Assembly: GCF_020886695.1 (NCBI RefSeq)
Contig: NZ_AP024485.1
Coordinates: 2,241,001 to 2,305,000, forward strand
Length of the DNA: 64,000 bases
DNA from: Pseudodesulfovibrio sediminis
Lineage (GTDB): Bacteria > Desulfobacterota > Desulfovibrionia > Desulfovibrionales > Desulfovibrionaceae
Direction of reading: 5' to 3'
The notes under the pieces were generated by a model. The model saw only the letters and a program-made list of their open reading frames with translations, made no database searches and had not been told where the DNA came from. Of the stretch, positions 26,307 through 35,410 are shown one piece after another. A program made the position numbers and the translations under genes. Position 1 is the first letter of the stretch. The number at the start of each line of letters is the position of its first letter.

Positions 26307-26840
26307 TTAGAAGCGATAGCCCAACCGGAGACCGATGTTATCCATCCCCTCGTTGGGTTCAGCAAGATAGGCGTTGGACATATGTTCGTACTGAAGGGAG
26401 ACATTGACATGCTCGGTTATGTTGTACCCGAGCGCTGCCCCCAACCGGAAGAGGATGCGGGAGCCCAGCGACTTCCGATCATCGTCATTGGTGTCGAGCT
26501 TGCCATTATGCACGGACGCTCCCAGGTTGCCGTCCACGAAAAAATTCTCGGGCAGATCATATTCCCATGTCAACCCTCCATAGAGGTGAGACGTGTCGCC
26601 ATCGGTGTTGATCGTGGCGCCCAGGTGAGGCCTCGGCGCCCAGAGCGCTTCAAGAAATGACGGCGAGTTGAAGAGCACCTCAACGTTGACGTCCGGACCA
26701 TCCTCACGATCAAAACTCCACAGATCAACATCGTGGGCGTACAACCCACCGCGTATTTCCGAGACACCACCCTCGGCCATGGCCGGGGTCAAGGCAAACA
26801 ATGTAATAACCAGAGTCAAAAAAAGCGCTGAAACTTTCAT
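26307..26840 (-). CDS. PagL-like lipid A 3-O-deacylase
   Basis: A 177-residue outer-membrane beta-barrel protein with a signal peptide cut after ALTPAMA. The C-terminus has QYEHMSNAYL and ends in GLRLGYRF. PagL uses a His-X-Ser pair with a downstream acid; His153 and Ser155 are in place, and Glu164 or Asp167 could be the acid. It would remove the 3-O-acyl chain of lipid A in the outer membrane. The start follows AAGGTG at good spacing; a GTG 9 bases upstream is less likely. Confidence 0.78.
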   Translation of the reverse strand: MKVSALFLTLVITLFALTPAMAEGGVSEIRGGLYAHDVDLWSFDREDGPDVNVEVLFNSPSFLEALWAPRPHLGATINTDGDTSHLYGGLTWEYDLPENFFVDGNLGASVHNGKLDTNDDDRKSLGSRILFRLGAALGYNITEHVNVSLQYEHMSNAYLAEPNEGMDNIGLRLGYRF

Positions 26841-26904
26841 GGTATTCACCTTCTTTGAATAGATAAACTGCTCAACCTGATACTACTGCCGGTTTGACAT
26901 CAAA

Positions 26905-27384
26905 TCATCTGCAAAAAACGTCCACCATATCATCGACCCCATCCGGTGCGACGCTGATCCAATAGACAAGATCGCCCTTGGACCAGATGAGGTGCTCCTG
27001 GCCCATACCGGTAAATCGGTACACGGACAGTCCGTTCGCCTCTATGCGCCTGGGATGCTTGAAAGGCGATTGGGGATTTTCAAACATCTTGTGGACCATG
27101 AGCCCGGTCTGGCGGCGCGCCTCGGCTTCCGATCGCACACGCGAAATCCAGACCTCGGCAGGCTGCTTGGAGATTCCAGGCCGCGCATACCGACCGATAA
27201 CACTGGCCTCGGCGGGCAGGGCCTTGCCATGCAGCGTATCCACTTCGGCCTGCGCCTCGGCACCGACCACAAGCTGCATACGGACCATTCTCCCGGCCTT
27301 CTCAGGTATCAACCCTGACAGATCGTCACTGTAAGCCAGAGCAGGGAGGAAAAGTATTACTAAAAGTAGTACAGAACGTCTCAT
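26905..27384 (-). CDS. exported hypothetical protein
   Basis: A 159-residue protein with a signal peptide (about 1-18, ending ALAYS). The mature part is mixed alpha/beta, with a VIGRYARPG and a FTGMGQEHLIWSKGDLVYWIS segment near the end. I do not recognise the family. Its ATG directly abuts the stop of the ChaN-like gene, so the two are co-translated and probably act together at the envelope. Confidence 0.75.
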   Translation of the reverse strand: MRRSVLLLVILFLPALAYSDDLSGLIPEKAGRMVRMQLVVGAEAQAEVDTLHGKALPAEASVIGRYARPGISKQPAEVWISRVRSEAEARRQTGLMVHKMFENPQSPFKHPRRIEANGLSVYRFTGMGQEHLIWSKGDLVYWISVAPDGVDDMVDVFCR

Positions 27385-28614
27385 CTATTGTTCCTTTGTT
27401 TCTGGATCAGCCACAGGAACCGGGGGCTTCACTGCAGCGGTCTTTGCCTTGGGAACACCCAGTTTGCCTACATTGGCCACAAATGTCCGGGTACCGCGCC
27501 TGACCGTAAAGACCAGCTCCTCACCGACTTCATGCACCTTGGTTCCGGCCACATGGAGACTGTACAGATGGTCGAGCGGCATACCGGAAGCCTCCACAAG
27601 CACATCCCCGGGACGGAGTCCGGCCTTGGCAGCCCGCGAACCACGCTTGACGCCCTCCACCAGAATGCCGCCCTCGCCCAATCCGGTCAGGGTCGCCCCC
27701 ATTTTTGATTCATAGGTGTCGGGAGAATAGAAAAAGACATCCCCTGCACTGGCATCGAACTCGCCGCCGCGCCACGGCATGATGGAAAGCACCCGCGCTC
27801 CGGGGTCAAACTGTCTGAGACGCATGGCAATGCCCCATTCCTGTTCAACATGACCGGCCCCGGCGATAATCAGCACGGGCCAGTCAAACTCTCTTCTCAA
27901 CCGCACAGCCTCTTCAGCCATCTTGGAATCCCAGAGAGACTGAACCAGATAAAACCGCTCCCGCTGGACCGGATCATCCATATCCTTTGTCTCATGCAGG
28001 GCAAACACGGCATCCAGCGTCTCCCGCTGCTCCGAGGATGGGGGTACGATGGTGGCAGGAAGCAGGGCAGCCTCCTCCTCAGTCAGGGACTCCCGCCCCT
28101 CTCTGGATATCTTGCGCGTTACGGCAGAAGGCATATTCAATCCGGCAATGGGGACACTGTTTCGACGGGCTATGACAAAAAGATCCTTGAACATAGAAAA
28201 GCTGTATCCCCACCGCTCTGGCCACTCCAGCTCCTCGGACAGGGCTTCCGGCTCCACCAGCCCCTTGGCAAAATCATTGAGCACCGGCTGCATATCCACG
28301 GCGACCATCTCAAGACCAAGCGCCACTCCCTTGCCATCACTGGAAAGACCGGACAACAGCTGTTGCTGAATCTTGTGGTCCCAGACATTCCGGTGCCCTT
28401 CGCCAATCAGAACATAGTCATAGCTCGCGGCCATATCCACGACGTCCTGCGCCGCCAGGCGATTCCCATACTGTGAGACGAAATCGCCCCGCTGAGGCAG
28501 GAACGTCACATCCAGGGGCGGATGCATAACCACTTCAGGTGCCTTTTTCACACACGCTCCAACGGTCAGTAGTGCCATCAGGAGGAAAAAAATCAATCCG
28601 CGATTGTGACCCAT
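27385..28614 (-). CDS. ChaN-family lipoprotein with C-terminal PDZ domain
   Basis: A 409-residue lipoprotein (lipobox TVGAC). The ChaN-like domain (about 45-300) has VLIGEGHRNVWDH, LGLEM and IAGAGHVEQEWG; family members bind haem or take part in iron uptake. A PDZ domain follows (about 305-385) with GEGGILVEGVKRGSRAAKAGLRPGDVL split over its core. The C-terminal tail is Pro/Lys-rich. The start at 28614 follows AAGGA. It lies 16 bp after the DUF429 gene and abuts the next gene. A haem or metal role is a family inference. Confidence 0.83.
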   Translation of the reverse strand: MGHNRGLIFFLLMALLTVGACVKKAPEVVMHPPLDVTFLPQRGDFVSQYGNRLAAQDVVDMAASYDYVLIGEGHRNVWDHKIQQQLLSGLSSDGKGVALGLEMVAVDMQPVLNDFAKGLVEPEALSEELEWPERWGYSFSMFKDLFVIARRNSVPIAGLNMPSAVTRKISREGRESLTEEEAALLPATIVPPSSEQRETLDAVFALHETKDMDDPVQRERFYLVQSLWDSKMAEEAVRLRREFDWPVLIIAGAGHVEQEWGIAMRLRQFDPGARVLSIMPWRGGEFDASAGDVFFYSPDTYESKMGATLTGLGEGGILVEGVKRGSRAAKAGLRPGDVLVEASGMPLDHLYSLHVAGTKVHEVGEELVFTVRRGTRTFVANVGKLGVPKAKTAAVKPPVPVADPETKEQ

Positions 28615-28630
28615 TATGCATTCCTTCGGG

Positions 28631-29341
28631 TTACGACGTAATATCATAGTACCAGATCGCCATGGGCAACCCGTTTTCATCTCTTTCAGGCGGATCGGGT
28701 ATGGACGCCAACCTGCCTCGACTTTTCCACGCCATGACACACAGGATACAGGCATCCAGAATATCATCACCGGCCACCTGCGTCATGACATGACGCTCCC
28801 GCACCGAGGCAACAAGGGCGCGCAGCCCCGGCACATGCAATTCCAACAACTCGAACCGTTCGATCACCCCAAGCACGTCCCGCTTAGCGTACCGCATGTC
28901 CGTGCCTGCGACCAGAGAAAAGGCCAGTTCCGGGTGCGATTCACGAAAAACGGCCCTGGCTTCGGGCACAGCCGTCAGGAACATATCAACCTCTTGCATC
29001 TTATTTATAAGACACAATGATTGTTCACTTAACGACTTACCGGTAGCTAATCGGTTGATTTCCCGTGCTTCCGCTTTTGACCCGGCGTAGACAGCGCCTC
29101 GGACCGGTGCGTTGAAAAGGGAGCTCTTCCGCGCTCCAAGCCGCTTCCGGGTCTCGATATCCGCCTTTCTGTCGCCACTTCGAGCCAGCCCGATAGGCAT
29201 ATCCAGAAGGAGTACCCCGGCATCCAAATGCGCCTTCCAGAGGTCGCGTATAGTCGGATACACGGTACAGCCCCATTGCCCTTCGGCGGTCCAGACAGCG
29301 ACCCAGCCGCCCTTGCATCCGTCAATGCCCACATGTTTCAT
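28631..29341 (-). CDS. DUF429 family protein (predicted RNase H-like)
   Basis: A 236-residue DUF429 protein. It starts with HVGIDGCKGGWVAVW, and acidic residues in LLLDMPIGL and GDDILDACILCVMA complete a possible RNase H-like metal site. Members are predicted nucleases without a proven role. It is the first gene of a leftward unit with the ChaN-like lipoprotein. Confidence 0.82.
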   Translation of the reverse strand: MKHVGIDGCKGGWVAVWTAEGQWGCTVYPTIRDLWKAHLDAGVLLLDMPIGLARSGDRKADIETRKRLGARKSSLFNAPVRGAVYAGSKAEAREINRLATGKSLSEQSLCLINKMQEVDMFLTAVPEARAVFRESHPELAFSLVAGTDMRYAKRDVLGVIERFELLELHVPGLRALVASVRERHVMTQVAGDDILDACILCVMAWKSRGRLASIPDPPERDENGLPMAIWYYDITS

Positions 29342-29800
29342 TTCACAGACATACGCCCCCCATCAACTCCCCGCAACACATTGCACAAGCTCCCCGTTTT
29401 CACCCCCCCAAAGACATCTCTCGTCCTGTTAACGAGCGCACTGTCATTCAAAACAGGCAGGAGGAGGGCCATGGGATGAAAATGGAAATCAACGCGACAT
29501 GCATGGTCTGGCCTGATCTCTCTATCATACTGATATTCTGCTACTTCGTCATACAAGTCTGCGGCCTCAAAAATCGGTCAAGCGCAAAGTTCATGTTTCT
29601 CGGCTCCCCTGAGGTACCTGCGCCCTCCGGTTGACCGTTTCAAGAAAAAGCCGTGGTAGGCTTCTCCCGGCCCGGAGGTTTTGGAAACGGCCCGTGAGGA
29701 TGAAAATGGAATGGTCCTTTTCCCCCTTGTGGACACCCGTTGAACAGCCGCATTTCGGACACCCGATCTGTTTCATACTTCAACGGACAAAGGAGAAAGC
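29342..29800. other. intergenic region upstream of the capsid gene
   Basis: A 459-bp stretch that must hold the divergent promoters of the DUF429 and capsid genes. No gene with a ribosome-binding site was found. A minus-strand open frame from 29776 begins with a Cys-X2-Cys-X-Cys motif but has no ribosome-binding site, and is not called. No attachment site or integrase remnant was seen. Confidence 0.5.
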
Positions 29801-30631
29801 ATGTCCACAACTGTCAGCAATGGTTTTGTAACCCAATATGTTGAGATGGTGCACCAGGCGTATCAGGCCCATGGCTCCAAAATGCGTCAGACCGTCCGGC
29901 TCCAGACCGAAGTCGAAGGCTCCAAGTGCGTCTTCCAGAAGGTCGGCAAGGGCGCGGCAGGCAAAAAGACCCGTCACGGTAATGTGCCGCTCATGAACCT
30001 CAACCACTCGAATGTCTCCTGTACTCTCTCTGACTGGTACGCCGCCGAGTACATCGACAAACTCGACGAACTCAAGGACAAGAGCGACGAAAAACAGGTG
30101 GCCGCCGATGCTGGAGCCTGGGCGCTCGGACGCAAGATCGACGAACTCATCATCACCAAGCTCGACGGAGCCACCAACGTGGTCGCCGAAGCCGCCACCG
30201 GCCTGACCAAGGACAAGATCCTCCAGGCATTCGGTACCCTCAACGCCAACGACGTACCTGATGACGGCAATCGCTTTGCCGTGGTCGGCCCCCACCAATG
30301 GAATGAGCTGCTCAACATCCAGGAGTTCAAATCCAGCGACTACGCAGGCGACCAGTATGCCTGGCTCAAAGGCACCGAATCCCGCACCTGGTTGGGCATC
30401 ACCTGGATGTTCCACACCGGACTGCCTGTCGAGGACGGCATCCGCAAGTGTTTTGTTTACCACCGCAACGCCGCGGGTCTGGCCGAAGGCCAGAAAATCC
30501 AGGCGTTCGTCGACTGGGTGCCGGAAAAGGCCGCCCACTTGGTGGACCACATGCTCAGCGCAGGGGCCTGCCTCATCGACGGCGACGGCATTGTTGAAAT
30601 CCAGTGCGACGACGATGCAGTCATCCTCTAA
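29801..30631 (+). CDS. orphan phage major-capsid-like protein
   Basis: A 276-residue protein that reads like a tailed-phage coat protein of the short family without a scaffold domain: an N-terminal arm VTQYVEMVHQAYQ, a long middle helix region (DEKQVAADAGAWALGRKID, DELIITKLDGA), then RFAVVGPHQWNELL and the C-terminal GLPVEDGIRKCFVYHRNAAGLAEG. An AAAGGAG ribosome-binding site precedes the ATG. There is no portal, terminase, protease, tail or integrase gene nearby; both sides are chromosomal housekeeping genes. It is intact and followed by a small partner and a good terminator, so it may be a domesticated capsid or the trace of a decayed phage. Confidence 0.78.
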   Translation: MSTTVSNGFVTQYVEMVHQAYQAHGSKMRQTVRLQTEVEGSKCVFQKVGKGAAGKKTRHGNVPLMNLNHSNVSCTLSDWYAAEYIDKLDELKDKSDEKQVAADAGAWALGRKIDELIITKLDGATNVVAEAATGLTKDKILQAFGTLNANDVPDDGNRFAVVGPHQWNELLNIQEFKSSDYAGDQYAWLKGTESRTWLGITWMFHTGLPVEDGIRKCFVYHRNAAGLAEGQKIQAFVDWVPEKAAHLVDHMLSAGACLIDGDGIVEIQCDDDAVIL

Positions 30632-30659
30632 TCGGACATTGAAATAAGGAGAAAAGACA

Positions 30660-30908
30660 ATGGCATATACCAGTGAAGACATGCGGCTCATGGGTGGCGT
30701 ACCCGGCCAGCAGCTGTTCCTCTACCGCTCCGAAGACGCCATCAGCACTGTGACCGCAGGCGGTTACTTTGACGAGGCTGTCGACGACTACACGCTGGAC
30801 ACCGGCGACATCATCATCGCCTGCACCGGCATCAACAGGGCAGAGGCCGTCGACATGGTGGTCGCCACCAACACCGACGGCAGCGTGAGCGTGGTCAGCA
30901 GCACGTAG
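30660..30908 (+). CDS. small protein paired with the orphan capsid
   Basis: An 82-residue beta-rich protein. [15 protein letters not shown], then [18 protein letters not shown], resembles the small proteins found next to, or fused to, phage capsid genes, where they can decorate the shell or serve in the head. It lies 28 bp after the capsid gene, with an AAGGAG ribosome-binding site, and before a strong terminator. Function is inferred from position. Confidence 0.7.
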   Translation: MAYTSEDMRLMGGVPGQQLFLYRSEDAISTVTAGGYFDEAVDDYTLDTGDIIIACTGINRAEAVDMVVATNTDGSVSVVSST

Positions 30909-30939
30909 CGCCGCCCTTTATAATAAGGAATATGTGGCA

Positions 30940-30966
30940 GGGGTCTCCGAAGGAGACCCCTTTGTC
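30940..30966 (+). terminator. rho-independent terminator after the capsid pair
   Basis: GGGGTCTCC and GGAGACCCC form a perfect 9-bp stem around GAA, followed by TTTGT. The convergent MBL-fold gene ends 2 bp further on. Confidence 0.8.
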
Positions 30967-30967
30967 G

Positions 30968-31804
30968 TCAAAATTCCAATGTCAGCCCTGATCCTGCTTC
31001 CAAAACCGGACATTTCCGGGCCAGGGCGATCTTGGCAGCCAGATCCGTACAATGACAGGCGTACAGCTTCTCGAGATTGAGCGCGGCCAGATAATCCGTG
31101 GTCGGATCGAGGCGTTCAGGTTTGGCCTCCTGCAGGTGGAAACCGCCGAGCACAGTGTTGACCTCATCAATGCCCGTAACCTTTTTGGCTTTCTCAATGG
31201 TGTTGCAGATGCCCACATGCGCGCACCCGGCAATGACCACAAGCCCCTTGTCCGAGACATAGGCCAGCCCCGTATCATCAGGGATGTTATCCGGAACCGG
31301 TCCTCCCGGCTCCATGCGTTCACCGATGGAGGCCACAGGCTCAAAGTCCACTACACGCTCAACCTCACCCAGAAAGACCAGTTTCTCTGTCAGCCAATAA
31401 GGCTCTGAGCTGATGGTCATGGCGAACTGACTGGCCAGCTTGTCCTCGGCAAGGAGCATACCGGTCTGCAAGGCATCCTTGCGATTTCTGGAGGCAAACA
31501 CCTTGGGGTGCGCCAGCATCTTGGGCCAGGAGTGCGGCATTTTGTGCGTAGCGGCCTCATAATAATAACGAATGAGTACGTCCAGCCCCCAGGTATGATC
31601 AAAGTGACCATGGGAAAGCGCGACCCAATTCAGATGGAGCAGGTCAATTCCCTTGCGTTGGGCGTTCTTCAGAAAAGCATCCGAGTACCCCGCGTCAAAG
31701 AGAATATCCTTACCCTCGTCCTGAATGAACATGGACAAGGCCGGTTCGGCCAGAAACATCGTGCCGGTGCGAGATGAGTTATCAACCAGAAAAGTAAGTT
31801 CCAT
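30968..31804 (-). CDS. MBL-fold metallohydrolase
   Basis: A 278-residue metallo-beta-lactamase-fold protein with the metal motif SHGHFDHTWGL, a second GCAHVGICN and a HLQEAK stretch, plus a late ACHCTD. This set is that of the group annotated as dihydropterin ribofuranosylaminobenzene-phosphate synthase-like hydrolases; the physiological substrate is unknown. The ATG at 31804 follows CAGGAGG; a longer frame to 31840 is unlikely. It is divergent from the nuclease gene. Confidence 0.87.
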   Translation of the reverse strand: MELTFLVDNSSRTGTMFLAEPALSMFIQDEGKDILFDAGYSDAFLKNAQRKGIDLLHLNWVALSHGHFDHTWGLDVLIRYYYEAATHKMPHSWPKMLAHPKVFASRNRKDALQTGMLLAEDKLASQFAMTISSEPYWLTEKLVFLGEVERVVDFEPVASIGERMEPGGPVPDNIPDDTGLAYVSDKGLVVIAGCAHVGICNTIEKAKKVTGIDEVNTVLGGFHLQEAKPERLDPTTDYLAALNLEKLYACHCTDLAAKIALARKCPVLEAGSGLTLEF

Positions 31805-31859
31805 GGAGCCTCCTGAGTTGCCACTGGAATGGGTAGACAAAATACCCTATGCTCTTGCC

Positions 31860-32363
31860 ATGACACTCCGCAAGATCCTATTCCTTTTTACCCTCGTGGC
31901 GATACTGGCTTTCCTGCCAATGCAGGTCAAGGCCCAGAACGTCAATTTCATCAAGATCATAGATGGCGACTCCCTGCTCGTCGAAGCCGGGGGCCGATCT
32001 CTCGAAGTCCGGCTCATCGGGGTGGACGCACCGGAATTCCGACAGGAATACGGACGCGAAGCCAAGGAGTTCTCCCTGCGATTCTGCTTTGGACAGAAGC
32101 TGCGCCTTGAATTCGACAAGGACCTGCTCGATCGATACGGTCGCGTGCTTGCCTACGTCTACAAGGGTGACGAAATGCTCAACCAGGCAATCATCAAGGC
32201 CGGCCTCGCCATTGCGGTCAATGTCAAGCCCAACTCCAGGTATTACTCTCGGTTCAAGGCGACCGAAAAACAGGCCAGAAAGAACAAACACGGTTTCTGG
32301 CTCAAAGGGGGCCTCGACATGACCCCGGCCCAGTGGCGCAGGAAGAACAAAAAGAGGAAATGA
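31860..32363 (+). CDS. secreted thermonuclease-family nuclease (SNase)
   Basis: A 167-residue staphylococcal-nuclease-fold protein. The signal peptide ends around VKAQ. The active-site pattern is present: DGDSLLV, VRLIGVDAPEF, then DRYGRVLAYVY, with the catalytic Asp, Arg and Glu in usual places. It should cut DNA or RNA in a calcium-dependent way outside the cytoplasm. The basic C-terminus is common. It could serve nucleic-acid scavenging (inference). Confidence 0.9.
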   Translation: MTLRKILFLFTLVAILAFLPMQVKAQNVNFIKIIDGDSLLVEAGGRSLEVRLIGVDAPEFRQEYGREAKEFSLRFCFGQKLRLEFDKDLLDRYGRVLAYVYKGDEMLNQAIIKAGLAIAVNVKPNSRYYSRFKATEKQARKNKHGFWLKGGLDMTPAQWRRKNKKRK

Positions 32364-32416
32364 CCTCTCGCGTCACACAAGGATCTCCTGGAAGCGGCTC
32401 CATGTGCCATCAGTAA

Positions 32417-32468
32417 GAAAAAAGGCGCACCCTGCTTGAAACAGGATGCGCCGATCAGGCTGTTTTTC
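32417..32468. terminator. bidirectional rho-independent terminator
   Basis: GGCGCA-CCCTG pairs with CAGG-ATGCGCC around CTTGAAA. There is an A-run on the left; a T-run follows about 12 bases to the right. It separates the convergent nuclease and methyltransferase genes. Confidence 0.7.
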
Positions 32469-32521
32469 TGTACTCAATCACCAACCGGTCGGCAGATGCC
32501 CCCTGTCCAAACAGGGCTTCC

Positions 32522-33283
32522 CTACCCAAGCGCCTTGGCGAATTCGGCCATGATGATGGCTCCGGCCTGAGCCACGTTGAGCGAGTCAAACTCCCGCAAA
32601 AACGGAATATGCAGGGATTCATGGCAGAGCTTTGCCACGCCGGGACGGATCCCTTTTTCTTCATTGCCGAGAATAAGCACGGCGGGTGCTTGCAGTTTGG
32701 CTTTGTAGATATCCTGTGAATCCGAGCTCATGCGAGCGGCATACAGAGTATAATCGTAATTGATGGCGTCTTTCATGGCCGTGGCGAGGTTACCGGCCTT
32801 GGCCACGGGCAGCTTGGTGAGCGCACCGGCCGAGGAGCGGACAGCGCCGGCACCGAGGTAGGCTCCGTGATGCTGACAGACAATGAGTCCTGCCCCGCCA
32901 AGCGCATACACGGTCCGGGCGAGCACGCCCACATTGCCGGTATCCTGAACCTGATCGAGTGCCACAATAAGGGGCACCGGAGCCTCGGCCGCGTCCTCAA
33001 GCAATTGGGTCAGCGGCGTGTACTCAAGGGCAGCGCAACGGGCGGCAATGCCTTGATGGTTTCCACGATACATATAGTCGAGATCCTGAGGCGTCACGGA
33101 TTTATGCGGCACTTTCTGTACCCGACACAATTCGATTATTTCTTCCATGGCCGCATCACGGCGTCCCTTGCGGAAGGCGACAAAGTCGACTTTCTGTGGG
33201 CTTTCCAACAACAGTTCTTTGACCGGCTTGTTCCCAACTACGTAAATTTTCCCGTCTTTTTTATTCCGGTCATTGTTTTGCAT
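32522..33283 (-). CDS. TrmH/SpoU-family RNA 2'-O-methyltransferase (RlmB-like)
   Basis: A 253-residue SPOUT methyltransferase. An N-terminal substrate-binding domain (about 10-85) reads YVVGNKPVKELL. The knotted domain has the three SpoU motifs: ALDQVQDTGNVGVLARTV, ILGNEEKGI and IPFLREFDSLNVAQA. It resembles RlmB, which methylates G2251 of 23S rRNA, but TrmH-like paralogues are similar. The start at 33283 is taken because the longer frame to 33322 has no ribosome-binding site. Confidence 0.87.
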   Translation of the reverse strand: MQNNDRNKKDGKIYVVGNKPVKELLLESPQKVDFVAFRKGRRDAAMEEIIELCRVQKVPHKSVTPQDLDYMYRGNHQGIAARCAALEYTPLTQLLEDAAEAPVPLIVALDQVQDTGNVGVLARTVYALGGAGLIVCQHHGAYLGAGAVRSSAGALTKLPVAKAGNLATAMKDAINYDYTLYAARMSSDSQDIYKAKLQAPAVLILGNEEKGIRPGVAKLCHESLHIPFLREFDSLNVAQAGAIIMAEFAKALG

Positions 33284-33487
33284 CTGTTCTTTTCCTGTTA
33301 GACGTTGGCACAAGTTGCACATGTTTGCGTTTGCCGAGGCGACTATGTAGGGCTTTTACTCTGCTATTGCAATCCAAGGCAAGGTGGGATAGCAGATAAT
33401 CACACGCCCCTACTTGAGTCCAGATTTTTTCTAGACTTCCCGTCTTCAAAATAATCTGATAATGGAGTGTGGAATTTGGAGGGAAAT

Positions 33488-35137
33488 TTGAAAGTATTCA
33501 AATATGTATATTTATTCGCTTTGACCATTTTGGTTGCGAGTTTCGCGGTCGGTTGTACAACCACGTCAAAAAACACGCCGGTTGCATCAGCCCCGCCTGT
33601 AGTGGTGGAGGAAGAAGTCCCGATTGTGGCTGAGAGTCAGGTCCCGGAGGATGGCGAAGCGCTTGATCCCGAGATCGAGGCCACCCCGGAGGTGACCCCG
33701 GAAGAGGATCTGACTCAGGCGGAACAAGCGGTTTTGAATGCGCGCTTTGGTCTGCTTTTCGACCTGCCGCCGCATGAAACCAAGGATGTCGAACTCTTCT
33801 TTACCTACTACAACCACAAAGCTCGCAAAACAATGGTGCGTTGGTTGGAACGGTCACAACCTTTTCTCCCCTATGTACGCCGCGTGTTCACGCAGTACGG
33901 CCTGCCGCAGGACCTGGTCCTGCTGCCTTTTGTCGAGTCCGGCTACAATGTCCAGGCCTACTCCTGGGCCGGCGCCGGTGGCATGTGGCAGTTCATGAAA
34001 GGCACGGGACGGCTCTACGGCCTCAAATCAGACTGGTGGATCGACGAACGGCGCGACCCCTTCAAGTCCACAGACGCAGCCGCCCGCCATCTGCGTGATC
34101 TGTACGAGCAGTTCGGCGACTGGTATCTCGCCCTGGCCGCGTACAATGCCGGCTCAGGCAAGATTTCCCGCGCGTTGAAATCCGCCAAGTGCGATGATTT
34201 CTTTGAACTGACCGAGCGCAACCGCAAACTTTCCCGACGCATTCGTCTCAAGACAGAGACCAAGCACTACGTCCCCAAATTCATCGCCATCTCCAAGATT
34301 TTCCAGAACCTTGATACGCTGGGCTTTGAACCGGTGTCCTGGGATATGGAAGAGGAAGTGATTCCGGTCAAGGTGCCGGGTGGTACGGACCTCCTTGCCC
34401 TGGCCCGTGCCGGTGGCTTGAGCTGGAGCGAATTCCACAAGTACAACCCGGCGTTCCGTCGTCAGGTCAGCCCGCCGCACATGGAAGCGGCAGCCTATCT
34501 GCCAGTGGAAAAAGCCGACAAAATGATCGCCTATCTGGCCAATCCCGGCTCCAGGCCGTATGCCGGATACACTCGCTACCGGATTCGCTCTGGCGACTCC
34601 TGGTGGCGTATCTCACGGCGTTACAACGTGCCAACCTCCGTACTGAAAAAAGTAAACAACACACGATCCAATACGCTGCGCCCCGGTCATTACGTGATGA
34701 TCCCCGGCAATTCTTCCGGCCGTTCCGTGGCAGCCGGGTCCTCGACCCGCTCCTCTTCCACTGCCAAGACCCGCGCCATTGCCGTTCAACGCGGTAATTA
34801 CAAGGTCCGGTCCGGTGACACGCTGTGGTCCATCTCCCAGCGGTTCGGCACCACCGTCAATACGCTGAAACGAGCCAACGGACTGCATTCCAACCGCCTC
34901 AAACTCGGCCAGAAGCTCTACATTCCCAACAGCTCCAGCAAGGCCACCAAGGCGGCTGCCAAAAAGGCCGGACAGGTCAAGGCCCAGCTCGTACACTACA
35001 AGGTGCGGCGCGGTGACAATCTAATCTCCATCTCCCGCAAGTTCGGCGTCAAGGTCTCCGACCTGCAACGCTGGAACTCCCTCAACTCCCGAGGAACCAT
35101 CTACGCAGGCCAGAAACTCAAGGTCTACGTCCAGTAA
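33488..35137 (+). CDS. MltD-like membrane-bound lytic transglycosylase with three LysM repeats
   Basis: A 549-residue lipoprotein. A TTG start at 33488 is preferred because GGAGGGAAA precedes it and it places the signal peptide (lipobox AVGC) at the N-terminus; a GTG lies 21 bases earlier. An acidic Pro/Glu spacer is followed by a Slt domain with the catalytic Glu in PFVESGYN and AAYNAGSGKI, then a linker and three LysM repeats (YRIRSGDSWWRISRRY, YKVRSGDTLWSISQRF, YKVRRGDNLISISRKF). It cleaves peptidoglycan glycan chains at the envelope; LysM repeats bind the wall. Confidence 0.94.
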   Translation: MKVFKYVYLFALTILVASFAVGCTTTSKNTPVASAPPVVVEEEVPIVAESQVPEDGEALDPEIEATPEVTPEEDLTQAEQAVLNARFGLLFDLPPHETKDVELFFTYYNHKARKTMVRWLERSQPFLPYVRRVFTQYGLPQDLVLLPFVESGYNVQAYSWAGAGGMWQFMKGTGRLYGLKSDWWIDERRDPFKSTDAAARHLRDLYEQFGDWYLALAAYNAGSGKISRALKSAKCDDFFELTERNRKLSRRIRLKTETKHYVPKFIAISKIFQNLDTLGFEPVSWDMEEEVIPVKVPGGTDLLALARAGGLSWSEFHKYNPAFRRQVSPPHMEAAAYLPVEKADKMIAYLANPGSRPYAGYTRYRIRSGDSWWRISRRYNVPTSVLKKVNNTRSNTLRPGHYVMIPGNSSGRSVAAGSSTRSSSTAKTRAIAVQRGNYKVRSGDTLWSISQRFGTTVNTLKRANGLHSNRLKLGQKLYIPNSSSKATKAAAKKAGQVKAQLVHYKVRRGDNLISISRKFGVKVSDLQRWNSLNSRGTIYAGQKLKVYVQ

Positions 35138-35162
35138 TAGTACTGACAACACAAATTAAAAC

Positions 35163-35197
35163 CACCCTGTAAGCCAAGCTTACAGGGTGATTTTTTG
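35163..35197 (+). terminator. rho-independent terminator of the MltD-like gene
   Basis: CACCCTGTAAGC pairs perfectly with GCTTACAGGGTG around CAA, followed by ATTTTTTG. Confidence 0.9.
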
Positions 35198-35210
35198 TTG
35201 CCTCCGGCGG

Positions 35211-35266
35211 CTGGGGAGAAGGGAGAGAAAACCTTTTGAAAAAGGCTTTCTCTCCCTTCTCCCCAG
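35211..35266. repeat. 56-bp hairpin element, copy 2
   Basis: A perfect 20-bp inverted repeat (35211-35230 against 35247-35266) with a near-palindromic CCTTTTGAAAAAGG loop. It is of the same length and design as the copies at 12296 and 59963. The tail again has CTTTCCAAAACTTT and a CGCTTCGCGG-like palindrome. A normal terminator already sits 14 bp before it. Confidence 0.8.
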
Positions 35267-35410
35267 ACCCCTCATCCCTCTCTTTCCAAAACTTTATGGT
35301 ACCGCTTCGCGGGAGCAGGCCCAAGGCATGCCATCAATTTCCATGAAGGAGACTGAAGAGCACAAACTCAGTAAGAATTTGGAGAAGAGAACCAGATAAA
35401 GCCAAGGATA

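Noticed and set aside
29591..29776. 61-residue minus-strand frame with a Cys-X2-Cys-X-Cys motif upstream of the capsid gene
   Set aside because: No ribosome-binding site, no homologous look beyond the first ten residues, and it overlaps the likely promoter of the capsid gene.
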